This document shows, piece after piece, positions 16,979-25,986 of a DNA stretch of 64,000 bases. This DNA comes from Ornithinibacillus xuwenensis (lineage in GTDB: Bacteria > Bacillota > Bacilli > Bacillales > Amphibacillaceae): positions 186,001 through 250,000 of the forward strand of contig NZ_JBDIML010000002.1 in NCBI RefSeq assembly GCF_039614845.1. Direction: 5' to 3'. A model generated the notes under the pieces. The model worked only from the letters and a program-made list of their open reading frames with translations, searched no databases and was not told the origin of the DNA. The translations under genes and the position numbers were made by a program. Positions within the stretch are counted from its first letter, which is position 1. Each line of letters starts with the position of its first letter.

Positions 16979-17070
16979 ATCCATTACATGAAGGAAAAAA
17001 TACTAGCCTGCATTCTTATCTTTCGCTTATAGTAATGGTAAACAGAGATTCTATCGAAGGAGCTGTAAAA

Positions 17071-18093
17071 ATGAAGTCGGTAACCTTAGTGGAAGAAACA
17101 AGAGCGGGTTTAGTAGAGAATGTCCATATTGGAATGATATGTGGCGTCAATGAGAAATTAGACAGTCTCTATCATGTGGGTGATGCTACACATCATACCT
17201 TTTACCGCTCCGCTGCAAAACCAATTCAAGCCTTGCCTGTGTTTTTATCCAATATCATTACGAAATATGGGTTGACGAATGAAGAGGTGACCTTATTTAC
17301 AGCTTCACACCGAGGAGAGCCCTATCATATCGATGCGCTTGAATCGATGCTACAGAAGTTACCGGTCCGTGAAGAGGAATTATTCTGTCCGGCTGCTTAT
17401 CCATTAAATCGCCAGCCTAAAGAAAAAATGCTCTGGGAAAATAAAGAAAAGAGAAGGCTATATCATAATTGTTCCGCAAAGCATATGGGGTTCATTGCTG
17501 TTTGCCGTGAGCTGGGCTATCCGGTAGAGGGATATTGGAAAATCGAACATCCACTTCAACAGCAGCTATTAGAGATTCTTTCCGTGCTTTCGGATGTGCC
17601 AGTATCACAGATTGAAATCGGCATGGATGGCTGTGGCGTGCCTGTTTTTGCAATTCCTTTAAAGAATATGGCACTAACCTATTTAAAGTTAGCCTGCCCA
17701 GCGTTAATAACGGATATCTCCATGCAAAAAGCTGTTAAACAAATGACTAGTCTGATGCATGAACACCCACGTATGGTAGCCTCCGACGACTTTATTTGTA
17801 CGGAGTTGCTGAAAGATAAGAATATTGTTGCAAAGGGTGGCGCACAGGGAGTCTATTGCTTCGGTTTGAAAAATGAAAGAATTGGATTTGCGTTAAAGGT
17901 ACTAAATGGCTCTGAGGATGTCTGGCCAGTAATAATAGCTAGTATTCTGGAGCAGATTAACTATGAAAACCATGAAACCATTGCTAGGTTACGAGCTTTG
18001 AAGCCTTCCATCATATGGAATGATGCAGGCGATAAGGTTGGGGAAATAGCTGAGCGATTCCGGTTAGTGGGAATGGAAGAGTCAACCTCGTAA
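17071..18093 (+). CDS. L-asparaginase II family protein
   Basis: ATG at 17071 follows AAGGAG; an in-frame upstream start at 16975 lies inside the nagB terminator and is unlikely. The 340-residue product matches the thermolabile asparaginase II family (PF06089 type): RSAAKPIQALP, ASHRGEPYH, NCSAKHMGF, GMDGCGVPVFAIPL. The predicted reaction is asparagine to aspartate plus ammonia. It lies 26 bases before cutC; no functional link to it is evident. Confidence 0.82.
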   Translation: MKSVTLVEETRAGLVENVHIGMICGVNEKLDSLYHVGDATHHTFYRSAAKPIQALPVFLSNIITKYGLTNEEVTLFTASHRGEPYHIDALESMLQKLPVREEELFCPAAYPLNRQPKEKMLWENKEKRRLYHNCSAKHMGFIAVCRELGYPVEGYWKIEHPLQQQLLEILSVLSDVPVSQIEIGMDGCGVPVFAIPLKNMALTYLKLACPALITDISMQKAVKQMTSLMHEHPRMVASDDFICTELLKDKNIVAKGGAQGVYCFGLKNERIGFALKVLNGSEDVWPVIIASILEQINYENHETIARLRALKPSIIWNDAGDKVGEIAERFRLVGMEESTS

Positions 18094-18119
18094 ATATTAT
18101 AGACAGAAGGTGAATATTC

Positions 18120-18752
18120 ATGCTAAAGGAAGCCTGTGTGGAGAACTTTACAGTGGTCCCTGCTGTTATTGACAGAGGGGCAGATCGTATTGAGCTATGT
18201 GATAACCTCGCAGTTGGTGGAACCACCGTAAGTCCAGGTGTCGCGACTGTTACGATAAACTACTGCCACCGTAAAAATGTGAAGGTCATGTCCATGATTC
18301 GACCAAGGGGTGGAGACTTCATTTATCGTCGTGAAGAATTAGAAATGATGAAACAGGATCTCATTTATCTAAAGCAATTAGGCACGGATGGTGTGGTGTT
18401 TGGTTGTTTAAATGATCGGAACTGGATTGATGAAGCGGCAATGCATTCCTTATTGGAACTGGCAGAGGGGCTCGCTATAACCTTCCACATGGCATTTGAT
18501 CAAATTCCTTATGAAAAGCAGTTTCAAGCAATTGATTGGCTCGTGGAACATGGTGTCAATCGAATACTAACGCATGGAGGGCCCGCGAATACTAAGATTG
18601 AAGATAATGTAGCTAGAATTCAAGAGTATGTAGACTATGCTGCTGGTAGAATAATCATTCTTCCAGGTGGTGGCATTACAAATCAAAATCTAGAATCTAT
18701 TACTAAGAACTTAACTGTTAGTGAAGTGCATGGGACAAGAGTAGTTGGTTAA
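18120..18752 (+). CDS. cutC: CutC family protein
   Basis: A 210-residue TIM-barrel protein with the CutC pattern: DRIELCDNLAVGGTTVS, MIRPRGGDFIY, ITFHMAFDQ, RILTHGGP, ILPGGGI and SEVHGT. Once linked to copper homeostasis; the biochemical role is unsettled. GAAGGTG precedes the ATG. Length is slightly below the usual 230-250, but all core motifs are present. Confidence 0.87.
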   Translation: MLKEACVENFTVVPAVIDRGADRIELCDNLAVGGTTVSPGVATVTINYCHRKNVKVMSMIRPRGGDFIYRREELEMMKQDLIYLKQLGTDGVVFGCLNDRNWIDEAAMHSLLELAEGLAITFHMAFDQIPYEKQFQAIDWLVEHGVNRILTHGGPANTKIEDNVARIQEYVDYAAGRIIILPGGGITNQNLESITKNLTVSEVHGTRVVG

Positions 18753-18818
18753 GAACTAACTGTTTTTGTATTTAATAGTAGCTACTATTAGAATGGAGTT
18801 AACGATCATGAAAAAATG

Positions 18819-18852
18819 TCCACATCTAGTTCTATAGATGTGGATATTTTCT
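18819..18852 (+). terminator. Terminator after cutC
   Basis: TCCACATCTA / TAGATGTGGA perfect ten-base stem followed by TATTTTCT. It lies in the 340-base gap before the acylase gene, which otherwise holds only that gene's promoter. Confidence 0.75.
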
Positions 18853-19017
18853 ATGCTTCTATCACATTTAGACAACCTTTTCAGGAATCGTTTTTTTATT
18901 GATATTGGGGACACATCTTCCTGGTGATGGACTGCTATTTCAAAAAATATAGAGAAACCTTGTATAATAGACGCTTCTATAGCCGATTGGGCAAACTATT
19001 CATCTCGTTTCCCTTCC

Positions 19018-19045
19018 TTGACTTTACGGTAATACATGCTATGAT
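19018..19045 (+). promoter_or_regulatory. SigA-type promoter of the acylase gene
   Basis: TTGACT, 16 bases, TATGAT, located 48 bases before the ATG at 19094. Confidence 0.65.
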
Positions 19046-19093
19046 TTTTTTATCTGAATTGATGTAAAATTCGGTTAAGGAGGGAGAAAGTAA

Positions 19094-21487
19094 ATGGAAG
19101 AAATGCAGGAGATACCAATAACACCGAAAAAGAAAAAGCGAAGTAAAAAGAAGCTTTTACTAGGGATAGTTGGTGTTCTCGTAAGCCTAGGTATTGGTGC
19201 ATTCTTTTTTGTAAACGGATACATAAATAAATCACTTCCACAGCTGGAGGGAACAATTGAGCTATCCATACTGCAGGATGAGGTGAAGGTTATTACCGAT
19301 GAGAGTGGTGTCCCACATATTAAAGCGGAGAATCTCCATGATTTGTACATTGCGCAAGGCTACATCCAAGCACAGCAGCGTATGTTTCAGATGGAGCTTT
19401 CCAGAAGACAGGCATCTGGTACATTAAGTGAGGTTGTTGGGGAAAAGGCGGTTAATCAGGACAAGTATTTCCGGACGCTTGGACTTCGCCGTGCTGCTGA
19501 GAAATCCTATGACATCTATTCGGATGAATCGATTGAGGTTTTGGAGTTGTTTGCCTCTGGGGTTAATGCGTACATAAAGGATGCAAAGGCGAATAACAGT
19601 CTACCAATTGAATTTACATTATTGGGGTTTGAACCAAATGAATGGACGCCAATTGATTCCTTAACAATTGGAAAGTATATGGCATTTGACCTTGGAGGAC
19701 ACTGGGAACAGCAGGCATTTAATTATTACTTGCTAAACAACTTTGAAGAGGAAAAGGCATATGAATTATTTCCGACTTATCCGGAAAATAAACCAACCAT
19801 TATTAAAGAAGGGGAGCTTGATATTGCGACAAGCTTCGAACACGCGGTCATACCGCATGCGTTTAATGGGAGTAATAACTGGGTGGTTAGTGGTGACAAA
19901 ACCGAGTCAGGTATGCCTCTATTAGCGGATGATCCGCATCTTGGACTTGCAACGCCATCGATTTGGCTGCAGATGCATTTAGAAGCAGCTGATATGAACG
20001 TTAGTGGGGTTATTTTTGCTGGTGTTCCAGGAATTATTCTTGGGCATAACGAGAATATAGCCTGGGGCGTTACGAATACAGGGCCAGATGTACAGCAATT
20101 ATATATTGAAAAACGAAATCCGGATAATGCGAATGAATTTCTATATGAGGAAGAATGGGAAGCGGCAACTGTTATTGATGAGCCGATTAAAGTAAAGGAT
20201 GGCGAGACGATTGATTATCAAGTGGTCGAAACAAGACATGGTCCAGTTGTTTCCGAATTTGCCGAGGATACTGGAAAAGATACGGTACTTTCCTTGAGGT
20301 GGACTGCTCTTGATGCGACTACAGAGCTGGAAGCTATTCTAGAAATTAATCAGGCAAAAAACTGGGAGGAATTTGAGAAAGGGTTGGAGAAATTCCTTGC
20401 ACCGGCACAGAACTTTGTTTTTGCCTCTACGGATGGCACGATTGCTTACAAAGCAAATGGAAAAATTCCAATCTATGAAAAGGCCGCGGATGCTTTAGTA
20501 CCACTTCCGGGATGGGATAGTGCCTATGAGTGGAAGGGATTTATACCATATGATGAGTTGCCGAGAGTGGTCGATCCAGAGAAAGGCTTTATTGCTACCG
20601 CAAATAATAAGATCGCCCCAGACAGTTATCCCTATCATATTAGTAATGTTTGGGCACAGCCCTATCGCTATGAACGGATAGAGGAAGTTCTAGAATCCGG
20701 TGATGATTTTACTGCCAGTGACATGCAAGCATTACAGATGGATCAGACCGATCTGAGAGCTCGTGAATTTGTACCAATTTTTCAAGATGTATTAGCTGAG
20801 TCTGAACTTGGTGAAAAAGAAGCTGAAGCGATGGAATTGCTGACTGATTGGGATTATATTGCTGCAGAAGAGAAGCCGCAATCCTTAATTTTTGAGTATT
20901 GGATGATGGAAATCCAGGATATCTTCTATGAGGATGAGATTCCAGAAACGATGATGGAGCTTTTCCATATTCAAGGGCAAGCTGCAGAAAACCTATTACG
21001 TAAGGCTGCAAGTGGTGAAGAAACAATATGGATGCGTGAAAATGGTGGAATGGAAACGGTGTTGAAAACTTCTCTTGAAAATGCGATAAGCGAGTTGACC
21101 GAGGAATATGGGAATGATTTAACAGCTTGGGAATGGGGAGATTATCATCAGGTCCAATTTAATCATCCGTTATCGAGTGCTAGCCCATTTTTGGACTTGT
21201 TCTTTAATAAGGAAGACCCACTTCCTGTTGGGGGTAGTAGTGTAACACCGATGGCAGCTAGTTATGATGCTGAGACTGGTGAGGTCGACCATGGTGCATC
21301 CTGGCGATTTGTTATCGATACAAGTGATATGAATACAGGGTACCATATAGTTGGACCAGGTCAGGCTGGCCATTTCAAGAGTGAATGGTATCACGACCAA
21401 ATGGACGATTGGGTGGAAGGTGATTATCATACAACTAGGCTAGATGAAACAGAGGGGCAGAAGCTAACACTCACTCCAGGAAAGTAG
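19094..21487 (+). CDS. Penicillin acylase family protein (membrane-anchored Ntn hydrolase)
   Basis: A 797-residue Ntn hydrolase. A lysine-rich N-terminus and one hydrophobic helix (about 20-38) suggest export with a membrane anchor. The alpha part is followed by GSNNWVVSG near residue 258, where the Ser becomes the N-terminal nucleophile after self-cleavage; ITTAANNKI-like and NHPLSSASP regions match the beta chain. Family members cleave amide bonds of penicillins, acyl-homoserine lactones or other acyl amides. The substrate here is unknown; quorum-signal or antibiotic breakdown is possible. A strong AAGGAGGGAG ribosome site is present. Confidence 0.9.
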   Translation: MEEMQEIPITPKKKKRSKKKLLLGIVGVLVSLGIGAFFFVNGYINKSLPQLEGTIELSILQDEVKVITDESGVPHIKAENLHDLYIAQGYIQAQQRMFQMELSRRQASGTLSEVVGEKAVNQDKYFRTLGLRRAAEKSYDIYSDESIEVLELFASGVNAYIKDAKANNSLPIEFTLLGFEPNEWTPIDSLTIGKYMAFDLGGHWEQQAFNYYLLNNFEEEKAYELFPTYPENKPTIIKEGELDIATSFEHAVIPHAFNGSNNWVVSGDKTESGMPLLADDPHLGLATPSIWLQMHLEAADMNVSGVIFAGVPGIILGHNENIAWGVTNTGPDVQQLYIEKRNPDNANEFLYEEEWEAATVIDEPIKVKDGETIDYQVVETRHGPVVSEFAEDTGKDTVLSLRWTALDATTELEAILEINQAKNWEEFEKGLEKFLAPAQNFVFASTDGTIAYKANGKIPIYEKAADALVPLPGWDSAYEWKGFIPYDELPRVVDPEKGFIATANNKIAPDSYPYHISNVWAQPYRYERIEEVLESGDDFTASDMQALQMDQTDLRAREFVPIFQDVLAESELGEKEAEAMELLTDWDYIAAEEKPQSLIFEYWMMEIQDIFYEDEIPETMMELFHIQGQAAENLLRKAASGEETIWMRENGGMETVLKTSLENAISELTEEYGNDLTAWEWGDYHQVQFNHPLSSASPFLDLFFNKEDPLPVGGSSVTPMAASYDAETGEVDHGASWRFVIDTSDMNTGYHIVGPGQAGHFKSEWYHDQMDDWVEGDYHTTRLDETEGQKLTLTPGK

Positions 21488-21496
21488 TAGATGATT

Positions 21497-21525
21497 GGGA
21501 GGTGCAAATTCACCTCCCATTTTTA
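21497..21525 (+). terminator. Terminator after the acylase gene
   Basis: GGGAGGTG / CACCTCCC stem then ATTTTTATG. A second hairpin (AAACTCGC / GCGAGTTT then TTTT) lies at 21550-21574. Confidence 0.85.
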
Positions 21526-21571
21526 TGTGGCCTTCACCAAAGGATTAATAAACTCGCAATTAGCGAGTTTT

Positions 21572-21772
21572 TTAAAATAGGTTAGCCAGGATTTGTATAG
21601 CTTTATTTGTATCTTGTATTAATTGGGCAAACTGTTCCTTATTGTCAGTTTGTGATTGAACCTTCTCTTTTAAATGATCGATCGACTGTTGAATTGATTC
21701 AAAGATTGATTGGTTCTTGACCGTTCCCTCAATATTTTCATCCATTTTACTTGCGACAGTATGCATTTGCTC
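21572..21772 (-). CDS. Small hypothetical protein (coiled-coil-like)
   Basis: The open frame extends up to 21853, but its first 20 codons are the terminator of the MFS gene, so the real start is probably ATG near 21772 (AGGAG just before it) or an alternative nearby. The product of about 66 residues is polar and helical (MDENIEGTVKNQSIFESIQ and so on, ending NKAIQILANLF). No family is recognised. Confidence 0.45.
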   Translation of the reverse strand, partial: EQMHTVASKMDENIEGTVKNQSIFESIQQSIDHLKEKVQSQTDNKEQFAQLIQDTNKAIQILANLF

Positions 21773-21815
21773 CTGTGTTTCTACATGTTTAGGGTCGTAG
21801 AAATATGCACAGCGG

Positions 21816-21846
21816 CAAAAAAACAGCCAGTTATCGTAACTGGCTG
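21816..21846 (-). terminator. Terminator of the DHA2 MFS gene
   Basis: On the minus strand CAGCCAGTTA / TAACTGGCTG ten-base perfect stem, then TTTTTTT. Confidence 0.88.
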
Positions 21847-21858
21847 TCATCATTTGTA

Positions 21859-23478
21859 TTAAGCTTTACCATCAGCTTCCTTCTCGTAATATTCATCCCC
21901 TTGCAAGTCATGCTCAGGCATAAAGAAGGTTCCAATTAATGTTAAGATAGCGAAGCCTAGGCCAACTATGAAAAGACTATGAATACCGGAGGATAAGGAA
22001 ACTTTAACTGCATGTAAAAATTGTTCAAATAGCTCTATTCCTTTATCTCCCATTTTTGCAAAAGCCTCTTGTAAGCCTTGTTGCGCTTCCTGTGTTAGTA
22101 ATGCTTGCGGATTCATGTTGGCTAGTTCTGTACCAGCACTTTGCTGTAAATTGGCTAATTCACTTGGCATCGTTTCTTTCATCTTGTCAGAGAATCCACT
22201 GTTTAATAACGAGCCAAATATTGGTGCCGCAATTACACCGCCCAAGGAACGAACGAATTGCTGTGTGGCATTGACACTACCCATTTGCTTGTATGGGAAA
22301 ATATTTTGGACCGATACATTAAAGATTGGCATAAGTGAGCCAATTCCAATTCCTAGAATAACCATATCTAGTATGACGGTTGGATATGTTGTATCAACAT
22401 CTACTAATGAAAATAGGATTAATCCTACTACCATAAACACCGCGCTGATATGCGCTATCATTTTGTATTTTCCTGTTCGGGTCATATACTGACCGGCAAT
22501 GACCGAGCCTGCAATGAAGCTAATCATCATCGGTGCCATTACTAAACCACTATTTTGGACACTCATTCCGAGTACACCTTGAATATATAACGGTAAGAAC
22601 ATTAACGCGCCAAACATCGCCATCGTAACAAACACGGCCAAAATGAGCGTAATAGCAAATAATTTATTTTGGAAAAAGGAAACTTCAATAACTGGATCTT
22701 TACGCTTTCTTTCATAGAGCATAAAGAATACTAAGACGATCAATCCACTTCCGAATAAGGTGATTGTTTGCCAGTCTGACCATGCGTATTTGTCCCCTGC
22801 CCAAGTGAATCCAAACATAATTGGAAGTAATCCGATGGTTAGAAGAATCGAACCAATCCAGTCAACCTTGGTTCGTTGTTCTGTTTTAACTTTAGGAAGG
22901 GCGTAAAACACACCGATTAATGCTAATACGGCAAATGGAAGATTCACAAAGAAAACCCATTCCCATCCAATATTTTCTGTAATCCAACCACCGATAGTTG
23001 GACCTAAGATACTCGATACGCCGAAGACTGCACCAATTACTCCCATCCAGCGTCCGCGCTCTTTCGGATTAAAAATATCCCCAATGGTTGCACGTGGCAT
23101 ACTCATCATCGCGCCGGCGCCAATCCCTTGGATGGCTCTTGCGATAATTAACCATTCAATGGATTGCGAAAACCCTGATAATACCGAGCCGATTGCAAAG
23201 ACTAGTAATCCGAAAATGTAGAAAGGTCTACGACCATATACATCGGATAGTTTTCCGTAAATCGGTACTGAAATAGCAGAAGTAATCATGAAAGCACTAA
23301 ATATCCATGAATATAATTCAAATCCTTCTAAATCACTTATGATGGTTGGTATTGCTGTAGAAACTACGGTTTGGTTCATCGAAGCAAAAAACATGGTCAT
23401 TAATACAGTAGCTAATGCCCACCCTTTTTGCTTACCAGTAATCTGGTTCGTTGTTTGTATATTCGTTTTAGAAGCCAT
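21859..23478 (-). CDS. MFS multidrug efflux transporter, DHA2 (14-helix) family
   Basis: A 539-residue EmrB/QacA-type proton-coupled exporter with 14 predicted helices. GKLSDVYGRRPFYIFG is the conserved motif A after helix 2, and GAVFGVSSILGPTIGGWI is the antiporter motif C. It expels drugs or toxic organics. A TetR-family gene lies divergently 179 bases away, and a 20-base operator candidate sits before each gene, so it is probably induced by a ligand of that TetR. Confidence 0.93.
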   Translation of the reverse strand: MASKTNIQTTNQITGKQKGWALATVLMTMFFASMNQTVVSTAIPTIISDLEGFELYSWIFSAFMITSAISVPIYGKLSDVYGRRPFYIFGLLVFAIGSVLSGFSQSIEWLIIARAIQGIGAGAMMSMPRATIGDIFNPKERGRWMGVIGAVFGVSSILGPTIGGWITENIGWEWVFFVNLPFAVLALIGVFYALPKVKTEQRTKVDWIGSILLTIGLLPIMFGFTWAGDKYAWSDWQTITLFGSGLIVLVFFMLYERKRKDPVIEVSFFQNKLFAITLILAVFVTMAMFGALMFLPLYIQGVLGMSVQNSGLVMAPMMISFIAGSVIAGQYMTRTGKYKMIAHISAVFMVVGLILFSLVDVDTTYPTVILDMVILGIGIGSLMPIFNVSVQNIFPYKQMGSVNATQQFVRSLGGVIAAPIFGSLLNSGFSDKMKETMPSELANLQQSAGTELANMNPQALLTQEAQQGLQEAFAKMGDKGIELFEQFLHAVKVSLSSGIHSLFIVGLGFAILTLIGTFFMPEHDLQGDEYYEKEADGKA

Positions 23479-23501
23479 CTATTATATCCCCCTTTTATAA
23501 A

Positions 23502-23521
23502 AATGACTGTTCGGTTCAATT
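23502..23521. promoter_or_regulatory. TetR operator candidate, MFS side
   Basis: On the minus strand this reads AATTGAACCGAACAGTCATT, 18 of 20 bases identical to the site at 23621 in opposite orientation. It lies just upstream of the MFS ribosome site. Confidence 0.65.
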
Positions 23522-23620
23522 TTTACTATGCATTCGAAATAATAACAAATAATTAATATATATTCAATGATTTTATGTTTACATCTCAATAAAATACCGG
23601 TAAAATCTAATTAAGATTAT

Positions 23621-23640
23621 AATTGAACCGACCGGTCATT
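23621..23640. promoter_or_regulatory. TetR operator candidate, tetR side
   Basis: AATTGAACCGACCGGTCATT immediately before the tetR ribosome site contains the palindrome GACCGGTC. It pairs with the similar site before the MFS gene. Confidence 0.68.
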
Positions 23641-23657
23641 CAAAGGAGAAAATGATA

Positions 23658-24530
23658 ATGGATAGACGTACATCAATATTATTAGCAGCCATTAATCTAT
23701 TCGCAACAAAAGGATATCATGAAACATCAATGCAAAATATAGCAGCAGAAAGTAACATTGCGAAAGGCACGATTTATTCGTACTTTCATTCGAAGGACGA
23801 GCTATTATTATCAATTATTAACTATTGCCATGAGGAAACCAAACAGAAGCTAGAGCAAATTAATTCATCATCCCTATCTGCAAAAGAAAAATTTAAAAAA
23901 CAAATCGAAGCATCCATGGAAGAACGCTTGAAATATAAAGACTTTTTTATGATTCAACACCGTGAGCAAACCTTAAATTCAAGCAAGCAGATAAAAGAAG
24001 CATTTCTAGCAATGCAGGAGGATAAGCTGCGTTGGATGGCGCAAGGGTTTATTCATATCTATGGTAAGCATGTTGAAAAGCACTGCTTTGACTTATCCGC
24101 ATTATTAGATAGCATTGTTTCAGGATTCCTGCGGATTATATCTGTTAAAGCTGATGTTATTTCAATTGAAGACCTATCAGACTTTATTATTAGCCGATTT
24201 GATGCGATGGTTAAGATTACGCTTGAAGAAGAGTGGGAGCCTTTATTTCCCTCGAACTATAAAGAGGACTTCTTTGATTACATTCGCCTGTCATCGTCCA
24301 ATAAAGAGCTTGCTTATCAACTAAAACAAATGGTAACAATTATTCATGACCTTGACCTCGCAGAAACGAAAAAAGAAGATTATCTTAAGACAATCGATTT
24401 CTTGAGAGAAGAAGCAACCCAAAAAGAGCCAAGAAATATGATTTTAAAAGGGGTTATGCATGAATTGGGAACCGTTCAAGAGCTAGCTCAGCCTTTAAGT
24501 AAAATTAAAAAAATACTAAAGATTGATTAA
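23658..24530 (+). CDS. TetR/AcrR-family regulator of the divergent efflux gene
   Basis: ATG at 23658 is nine bases from AAAGGAG; ATG 23652 is too close. The 290-residue product has an N-terminal TetR helix-turn-helix (YHETSMQNIAAESNIAKGTIYSYFHSKDELL) and a long helical ligand domain, larger than the typical 190-200 residues. It probably represses itself and the DHA2 exporter through the two 20-base sites between them. Confidence 0.88.
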   Translation: MDRRTSILLAAINLFATKGYHETSMQNIAAESNIAKGTIYSYFHSKDELLLSIINYCHEETKQKLEQINSSSLSAKEKFKKQIEASMEERLKYKDFFMIQHREQTLNSSKQIKEAFLAMQEDKLRWMAQGFIHIYGKHVEKHCFDLSALLDSIVSGFLRIISVKADVISIEDLSDFIISRFDAMVKITLEEEWEPLFPSNYKEDFFDYIRLSSSNKELAYQLKQMVTIIHDLDLAETKKEDYLKTIDFLREEATQKEPRNMILKGVMHELGTVQELAQPLSKIKKILKID

Positions 24531-24538
24531 TCCAACCT

Positions 24539-24571
24539 AACCGCTTTCCTAAAAAGGAAGTGGTTTTTTAT
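24539..24571 (+). terminator. Terminator after tetR
   Basis: AACCGCTTTCCT / AGGAAGTGGTT stem then TTTTTTA. Confidence 0.82.
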
Positions 24572-24642
24572 TCGATAAATACAGCAATATTGAATTACCA
24601 TTGAAAATAAAATGGATTTTTATTACAGTAAAGAGGTAGGTT

Positions 24643-24729
24643 AATGAAGCGTATTAAGAAGAAGGTGATAGCAATGACATGTAACGTGTCTGATATTGCA
24701 GCTTCTCATGCAAAGTCTAATAATGAATA
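24643..24729 (+). CDS. Possible 28-residue small protein
   Basis: ATG at 24643 follows AAAGAGGTAGG at suitable spacing; the frame (MKRIKKKVIAMTCNVSDIAAS...) ends at TAG 24727-24729. The basic start and small size could be a short peptide gene or leader. Its 3' half lies in a perfect 11-base inverted repeat (24705-24747). Confidence 0.3.
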
Positions 24730-24747
24730 GGCGAATCTTTGCATGAG
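24705..24747. repeat. 11-bp perfect inverted repeat
   Basis: CTCATGCAAAG (24705-24715) and CTTTGCATGAG (24737-24747) with a 21-base loop. There is no T-run, so it is not a normal terminator; it may be a protein site or RNA structure. Confidence 0.6.
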
Positions 24748-24826
24748 GTTAGTAAAAATAATATTCGTCTAGTAATTATAGGCTTTGCACCTTATTGATC
24801 AGATTAAGGATAAGGAGCTGTCTATA

Positions 24827-25090
24827 ATGAGCTATGTCAAAGCGAATTCGATTTTACCGGAAGAGCTAATTAAAGAAATTCAAAAGTATATTCAAGGGGA
24901 AACCATTTATATACCGAAAACGAAAGCTAGCTATCAAAAATGGGGTACATGCTCTGGAGCTAGAAAATCAATTTCGGAACGGAACCTATCGATTAAAAAG
25001 GCTTATCAAAATGGATATTCCGTCCATGACTTAATGGAAGAGTATTACTTATCAGCAGATACGATTAAAAAAATTATTTATTCTAGATAG
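24827..25090 (+). CDS. CD3324 family protein (Mor-like helix-turn-helix)
   Basis: AAGGAG places the start at ATG 24827. The 87-residue product MSYVKANSILPEELIKEIQ...YIPKTKASYQKWGTCSGARK ends with a helix-turn-helix-like stretch (YSVHDLMEEYYLSADTIKKII). It resembles the small CD3324 family of Firmicutes, related to Mor-type DNA-binding proteins. It is probably a transcription factor of unknown target. Confidence 0.72.
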   Translation: MSYVKANSILPEELIKEIQKYIQGETIYIPKTKASYQKWGTCSGARKSISERNLSIKKAYQNGYSVHDLMEEYYLSADTIKKIIYSR

Positions 25091-25261
25091 TTAATATCGC
25101 ACTGGGAATCGAAAATGGATTTTCAGTGCTTTTTATATGCCAACATAATTTTCCTTTCTTATGTATAAATTGTTTTCTAACCGTTTTTTACATATGAACG
25201 AAGTGGGTTTTTCATTATAATGAGAAGTATCCTGAGATTTTCAATGATTGGAGGGAAAGGT

Positions 25262-25897
25262 ATGGAACCTTTCATTCGAGTGGATCAATATAATTTTATC
25301 GGAAGACAGGCACGAAATCTTGTGAATGCACATGCAACTTCCAATGATGAAGGAGTAGTGAAAGTTGTTATATCGTTGGCAAATGAACGGGTACTTGCAT
25401 TATTCCCGAATATAACCGAGGAACAAGAGCAGCTACTTATGCCGATTGTATCGGTAGATGATACCGAAAAAGCGGAACGGTTTTTATCACAGCTAAAGCC
25501 TTATGTGATTCCATTTAAGGTTACAGAACAAGGGATTAAGAAGTTATTTCCAAAAGTGAAAAAGCTAAAAGCTCCTGCTATAGAGGATTTAGATTTGCAA
25601 GCGTTATGTTATCTAAGCTGGATTGACTACAGTTCCAATAAAAAATTTATCGTCATGCATTCGAACGGAAAGTTAACGGGAATATACGGTTCATATGATT
25701 CACTAAAACAAAAAGGCATCTGTGCGATTTGTAATGGTTATGAGGAAGTAGGGATGTTCTTGGCAGAGAAGAAGGGTAAAGTACAAGGTACTTTTACAAA
25801 GAAAGGGAATTATATTTGCCGGGATAGTGAAGTTTGTAATCAGAACATTACCTCACTAGATAATTTACAAGAATTTGTAGATCGTATAAAAGCTTGA
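25262..25897 (+). CDS. FusB/FusC-family EF-G-binding protein
   Basis: GGAGGGAAAG precedes ATG 25262; the product has 211 residues. The N-terminal helical EF-G-binding region begins MEPFIRVDQYNFIGRQARNLVNAH. The C-terminal treble-clef domain has zinc ligands in CAICNGYEEVGMF and YICRDSEVCNQNI. FusB-type proteins free EF-G from fusidic-acid-stalled ribosomes; chromosomal relatives in bacilli may be general EF-G rescue factors. A terminator follows. Confidence 0.85.
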   Translation: MEPFIRVDQYNFIGRQARNLVNAHATSNDEGVVKVVISLANERVLALFPNITEEQEQLLMPIVSVDDTEKAERFLSQLKPYVIPFKVTEQGIKKLFPKVKKLKAPAIEDLDLQALCYLSWIDYSSNKKFIVMHSNGKLTGIYGSYDSLKQKGICAICNGYEEVGMFLAEKKGKVQGTFTKKGNYICRDSEVCNQNITSLDNLQEFVDRIKA

Positions 25898-25920
25898 TAA
25901 TTGATTCTATTTTTTAGTTA

Positions 25921-25960
25921 AAGCAAGGCTTATCCAATATGGGTAAGCCTTGCTTGTTTA
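25921..25960 (+). terminator. Terminator after the FusB-like gene
   Basis: AAGCAAGGCTTA / TAAGCCTTGCTT with a ten-base loop, then GTTT. Confidence 0.8.
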
Positions 25961-25986
25961 ACACAATCGCTGTTGATAGACCGTCA

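Noticed and set aside
16975..17070. Longer start for the asparaginase gene
   Set aside because: It begins within the nagB terminator, and the family N-terminus (MKSVTLVEETRAGLVEN) starts at 17071 after AAGGAG.
21773..21853. N-terminal extension of the small 21572 protein (MMTASYDNWLFFCRC...)
   Set aside because: These codons are the hairpin and T-run of the MFS terminator, so the extension is unlikely to be coding.
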